A DNA stretch of 7,359 bases from JBDRAU01 sp043823315 (GTDB taxonomy: Bacteria; Patescibacteriota; UBA1384; DTJR01), in the NCBI GenBank assembly GCA_043823315.1, contig JBDRAU010000074.1, forward strand, positions 1 through 7,359, in the 5' to 3' direction. Positions within the stretch are counted from its first letter, which is position 1. Each line of letters opens with the position of its first letter. Shown here in pieces: positions 5,722 to 7,359 of the stretch. The position numbers were made by a program, and so were the translations under genes. Below the pieces are notes generated by a model. The model was not told the origin of the DNA. It searched no databases and saw nothing but the letters and a program-made list of their open reading frames with translations.

Positions 5722-5755
5722 TTCGACTCGCTTCACTCGCTCATGGCCTTCGAAT
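5721..5755. repeat. Palindromic intergenic repeat element, copy 2, abutting tRNA-Ile
   Basis: Bases 5722-5743 match the reverse complement of 849-870 at 20 of 22 positions. The ends form a short ATTCGA (5721-5726)/TCGAAT (5750-5755) inverted repeat. The element begins exactly at the last base of the encoded CCA of tRNA-Ile. Confidence 0.65.
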
Positions 5756-5779
5756 AAAAAAACCTATCTGGGCTTTTTT
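5756..5779 (+). terminator. Probable terminator after tRNA-Ile
   Basis: An A7-CC arm and a GG-GC-T6 arm surround the loop TATCT, giving CC/GG plus six A-T pairs with a small internal loop, and the structure ends in a T run. It is modest but is the only candidate between the tRNA and the next promoter. Confidence 0.4.
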
Positions 5780-5783
5780 CGAT

Positions 5784-5789
5784 TATAAT
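5784..5789 (+). promoter_or_regulatory. -10 element placing the transcript start at the ATG (leaderless gene 1)
   Basis: A perfect TATAAT ends six bases before the ATG at 5796, so the expected start base is the A of the start codon itself. No Shine-Dalgarno sequence is present between them. The -35 region is poor. The same geometry is repeated at 6256-6261. Confidence 0.6.
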
Positions 5790-5795
5790 AAGAAT

Positions 5796-6260
5796 ATGAA
5801 CCTATCTACCCACGTTGCCGTTGGAGCGGCGGTTGGATATGCCACTAAAAATCCAATCCTCGGATTCTTTGCTGGTTTTCTTTCTCATCACATTATCGAT
5901 CAAATTCCTCACACCGATGGAGGAGAATTGCATGTTGATCTTAAGGATTTCACTCGAGATACAAGGATTATAGCGATTGTGTCAATCGATTTTATCTTGC
6001 TGGTCTTCATCTCAATCCTCCTCTTTAAAAAATACGGATTAGACTATCCTTTAATGATGGGAATGTTCGGAGGGGCATTTACAGACTTAATCGACAATGT
6101 GCCGTTTTGGTCGCCTTATCTTCGCAAAACTTTTCCCATGAATTATTTTCATCGCTTCCACGGATTCTTTCATTTTACGATCGAAAACAAAAAAAATATG
6201 TGGTTTGGAATTTTTATTCAATTCCTGCTTATCGCGATTTCGCTAAAATTCTTGTTATAA
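5796..6260 (+). CDS. YdjM/DUF457-like membrane protein, putative metal-dependent hydrolase
   Basis: This 154-residue protein begins MNLSTHVAVGAAVG, the N-terminal signature of the YdjM-like (LexA-binding inner-membrane putative hydrolase) group, and is rich in His/Asp pairs of the type expected to hold metal. These are H6, H31-H32 with D35 and H39 in LSHHIIDQIPH, D97 and D100 in FTDLID, and H119/H122/H126 in HRFHGFFHF. Hydrophobic segments lie at about 18-34, 58-77, 85-98 and 136-154, so it should be an inner-membrane protein with the cluster near the membrane face. The substrate and even the hydrolase activity are unproven for the family. It appears to be read from a leaderless mRNA. Its stop codon overlaps the next promoter's -10 box. 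Confidence 0.65.
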   Translation: MNLSTHVAVGAAVGYATKNPILGFFAGFLSHHIIDQIPHTDGGELHVDLKDFTRDTRIIAIVSIDFILLVFISILLFKKYGLDYPLMMGMFGGAFTDLIDNVPFWSPYLRKTFPMNYFHRFHGFFHFTIENKKNMWFGIFIQFLLIAISLKFLL

Positions 6261-6261
6261 T
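6256..6261 (+). promoter_or_regulatory. Extended -10 element placing the transcript start at the ATG (leaderless gene 2)
   Basis: A perfect TATAAT preceded by TGT (6253-6255) forms an extended -10 box. It ends six bases before the ATG at 6268, exactly as at 5784-5789. The box overlaps the TAA stop (6258-6260) of the upstream gene. There is no Shine-Dalgarno sequence in the seven-base interval between genes. Confidence 0.65.
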
Positions 6262-6267
6262 TCAAAT

Positions 6268-6582
6268 ATGGGACTTATCAATTTACTTTTAAACAAATGG
6301 ATGGTCCTAGGGATCGGCGGCGTTTTGATGATTGTCGGCCTTTTGCCGGAATATACTCTGAAGGCAGTTCGCATGATCGGAATGATGGGCTGGGCCGAGC
6401 AATCAATCGGTCGAGGCGGAACTTTTTCGGTTTGGAAAGTTATCGGGATTTTAGCTCCAATCGCCGCGATAATTTATTTCTTTACTCCGAGCATCCAAAT
6501 TCATCTTGGAGATGACACCCAGAACCAGACGAATTACCAATATGATAATTCCTACAATTCAACAGATTCTTACTATCAGTAA
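6268..6582 (+). CDS. Small two-helix membrane protein with a polar Asn/Gln/Tyr/Ser/Thr tail
   Basis: I do not recognise this 104-residue protein. Two hydrophobic segments (about 11-27 and 55-74) flank a 27-residue connector containing basic and Met-Gly residues (RMIGMMGWAEQSIGRGG). The last 21 residues (84-104) consist only of Thr, Gln, Asn, Tyr, Asp and Ser, with five Tyr and no basic residue. That is an unusually uniform, probably disordered tail. By the positive-inside rule the connector is probably cytoplasmic, which puts both ends outside. The gene lies seven bases after the YdjM-like gene but has its own extended -10 promoter. It is followed by a good terminator, so it may be a single-gene transcript or the end of a pair. 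Confidence 0.75.
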   Translation: MGLINLLLNKWMVLGIGGVLMIVGLLPEYTLKAVRMIGMMGWAEQSIGRGGTFSVWKVIGILAPIAAIIYFFTPSIQIHLGDDTQNQTNYQYDNSYNSTDSYYQ

Positions 6583-6596
6583 TATTTTATAAAATA

Positions 6597-6622
6597 AAAA
6601 ATCGGCGTGTTTGCCGATTTTT
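6597..6622. terminator. Bidirectional intrinsic terminator between convergent gene and tRNA-Ala
   Basis: AAAAATCGGC (6597-6606) pairs with GCCGATTTTT (6613-6622) over 10 bp around the loop GTGTTT. The T run on the plus strand ends transcripts of the 6268-6582 gene. On the minus strand the same hairpin with its T run lies one base past the tRNA-Ala CCA. Confidence 0.85.
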
Positions 6623-6623
6623 C

Positions 6624-6700
6624 TGGTGGACCTGGGCGGATTCGAACCGCCGACCTCCACATTGCAAATGTGGCATTCTAACCAGCTGAACTACAGGCCC
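6624..6700 (-). tRNA. tRNA-Ala (anticodon TGC), CCA encoded
   Basis: Read on the minus strand, the 77-base cloverleaf has acceptor GGGCCTG/CAGGTCC containing the G3-U70 wobble pair that identifies alanine tRNAs. The anticodon stem CCACA/TGTGG surrounds loop TTTGCAA with anticodon TGC. The T-arm is GGCGG-TTCGAAT-CCGCC, and CCA is encoded at 6626-6624. Like tRNA-Ile(GAT) it is a usual resident of the 16S-23S spacer, but here it lies alone on the strand opposite the 16S gene. Confidence 0.97.
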
Positions 6701-6714
6701 GTATCGCTTCAAGT

Positions 6715-6743
6715 ATTATATTAGAAAAAGGCCGCAATTTCAA
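6715..6743 (-). promoter_or_regulatory. Promoter of tRNA-Ala
   Basis: On the minus strand, TTGAAA (6743-6738) and a perfect TATAAT (6720-6715) are separated by exactly 17 bases. The predicted start near 6708 is about eight bases before the mature tRNA 5' end at 6700. This is the best sigma-70-type promoter in the window. Confidence 0.8.
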
Positions 6744-6765
6744 GATTTGAGTTTTTGGATTTTGC

Positions 6766-6788
6766 GGTTTTTGGGTGGAACAAAAACC
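6766..6788. repeat. 8-bp hairpin in the tRNA-Ala / yvlD spacer
   Basis: GGTTTTTG (6766-6773) pairs with CAAAAACC (6781-6788) around a 7-base loop. Its function is unclear. The rest of 6744-6880 is AT-rich spacer without a gene; a TATAGT at 6857-6862 is a weak -10 candidate for the next gene. Confidence 0.45.
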
Positions 6789-6891
6789 TAATCCATAAAT
6801 TCAAAAAATATTTTTTAACTTTGGTTGATAATGTTTTATTTTTATCAGAAAAAGTCTATAGTTTTAAGTAAATAATTAAATCGAGGTTGAT

Positions 6892-7263
6892 ATGTGTTTA
6901 TATGTAATTTTGCGATGGATTGTGAATGCGCTTATATTAATGCTAATTCCTTACATTGTGCCGGGGATGACGATTGAGAGCTTTTTTTCGGCGATGGTGG
7001 TGGCAGTGATGCTGGCGCTTGTTAACGCTTTGATCAAACCGATTTTACTTGTCTTGACTTTGCCAATTAATATTTTAACTCTCGGGCTTTTTACACTTGT
7101 CATCAATGGCCTGATGTTTTATCTCGTCAGTGCGATTGTCAAAGGATTCAACATTACCAATTTTACCGCTGCGTTTTTGGCGGCGCTTGTTTACTCGGTA
7201 ATCTCTCTTCTGATCAGTTACTTAGATAATCCTCAAACTCCCAAGGTTAAACAAATAAATTAA
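6892..7263 (+). CDS. YvlD / PF04020 (phage holin family 4-like) membrane protein
   Basis: This 123-residue integral membrane protein has four hydrophobic segments (about 5-24, 30-48, 50-77 and 91-110). The centre carries the family signature: an N-x-x-I-K-P-I-L run, then LTLPINILTLGLF and a VINGLMFYLV helix (residues about 45-82). Members include B. subtilis YvlD and proteins labelled mycobacterial 4-TMS phage holin. The holin label is historical, and a role in envelope homeostasis is more likely than lysis; no prophage genes are near. GAGG (6883-6886) five bases before the ATG supports the start, in contrast to the leaderless genes just upstream. The stop codon is directly followed by the ATG of the next gene, so the two should be co-transcribed. 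Confidence 0.87.
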   Translation: MCLYVILRWIVNALILMLIPYIVPGMTIESFFSAMVVAVMLALVNALIKPILLVLTLPINILTLGLFTLVINGLMFYLVSAIVKGFNITNFTAAFLAALVYSVISLLISYLDNPQTPKVKQIN

Positions 7264-7359
7264 ATGAACGCACTCTCCTATATTCTCTTATCAAGCGCTG
7301 CACTTGCGGCCGTTTCGTTAATCGGCGCTCTGACCGTTATATTGTCAAGAAAACTATTC
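7264..7359 (+). CDS. Probable ZIP family metal transporter, N-terminal fragment (runs off the window)
   Basis: Thirty-two codons are visible, beginning immediately after the yvlD-like stop codon. The segment (MNALSYILLSSAALAAVSLI, then GALTVILSRKLF) is a single hydrophobic helix. Its SLIGALTVIL run resembles the first helix of bacterial ZIP proteins, which import zinc, iron or manganese across the inner membrane. The metal-binding helices IV and V are beyond the window, so the family call rests on a short stretch and could be wrong. No frame break is seen up to the last base. Confidence 0.5.
   Translation, partial: MNALSYILLSSAALAAVSLIGALTVILSRKLF

Noticed and set aside
1..7359. UGA-as-glycine code (SR1/Gracilibacteria)
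   Set aside because: All genes close without needing UGA read-through, and glycine is encoded by GGN at conserved positions such as both Walker A loops.
1..7359. CRISPR array, prophage or toxin-antitoxin module
   Set aside because: No regularly spaced direct repeats and no phage or antitoxin-like genes are present. The 'holin' name of the YvlD family is not evidence of phage.

Overview
The window most likely comes from a candidate-phyla-radiation bacterium (Patescibacteria; Parcubacteria- or Microgenomates-like). The grounds are a 16S rRNA 3' end, small AT-leaning genes packed between short spacers, a membrane-tethered Clp-like AAA+ protein of a kind I associate with these genomes, a YvlD-family protein followed by the start of what looks like a ZIP transporter, and genes with promoters close enough to give leaderless mRNAs. 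This placement is inference. The standard genetic code fits, because tryptophans are TGG and no in-frame TGA is needed. Lineages that read UGA as glycine are therefore not suggested.

Layout. Bases 1-331 are the 3' third of a 16S rRNA gene, ending in the anti-Shine-Dalgarno sequence. Where a 16S-23S spacer with tRNA-Ile and tRNA-Ala would be usual, there is an 88-residue GIY-YIG nuclease gene (409-675) enclosed by a perfect 20-bp inverted repeat. No 23S gene follows anywhere in the window. A roughly 350-base spacer holds a hairpin and a palindromic intergenic repeat. Next comes a GC-richer dihydroorotase gene (pyrC, real start probably 1158) closed by an 11-bp GC hairpin. A second spacer with a promoter and compound hairpins leads into a two-gene operon. 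Its first gene is a small membrane protein (2632-3054), which I reconstruct with a non-canonical AUC start. It overlaps by one base an 831-residue Clp-family AAA+ protein (3054-5549).

The right-hand third holds tRNA-Ile(GAU), a YdjM-like membrane protein, a small two-helix membrane protein with an N/Q/Y/S/T tail, a bidirectional terminator, tRNA-Ala(UGC) on the minus strand, a YvlD family membrane protein, and the first 32 codons of a probable ZIP metal transporter running off the end.

How the genes fit together. The strongest candidate for undescribed biology is the 2632-5549 operon. Its ATPase is anchored by two N-terminal membrane helices. Its first AAA+ module has lost the Walker A Thr, the Walker B Glu and the arginine fingers, while the second has an intact ATPase core. 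Neither module carries the usual aromatic pore loop, and there is no ClpP-docking tripeptide. It looks like a membrane machine built from a Clp scaffold rather than a normal unfoldase. The GIY-YIG cassette beside the 16S gene and the dispersed Ile/Ala tRNAs suggest a rearranged rRNA locus. Envelope genes dominate the rest: YdjM-like, YvlD, ZIP and several small membrane proteins.
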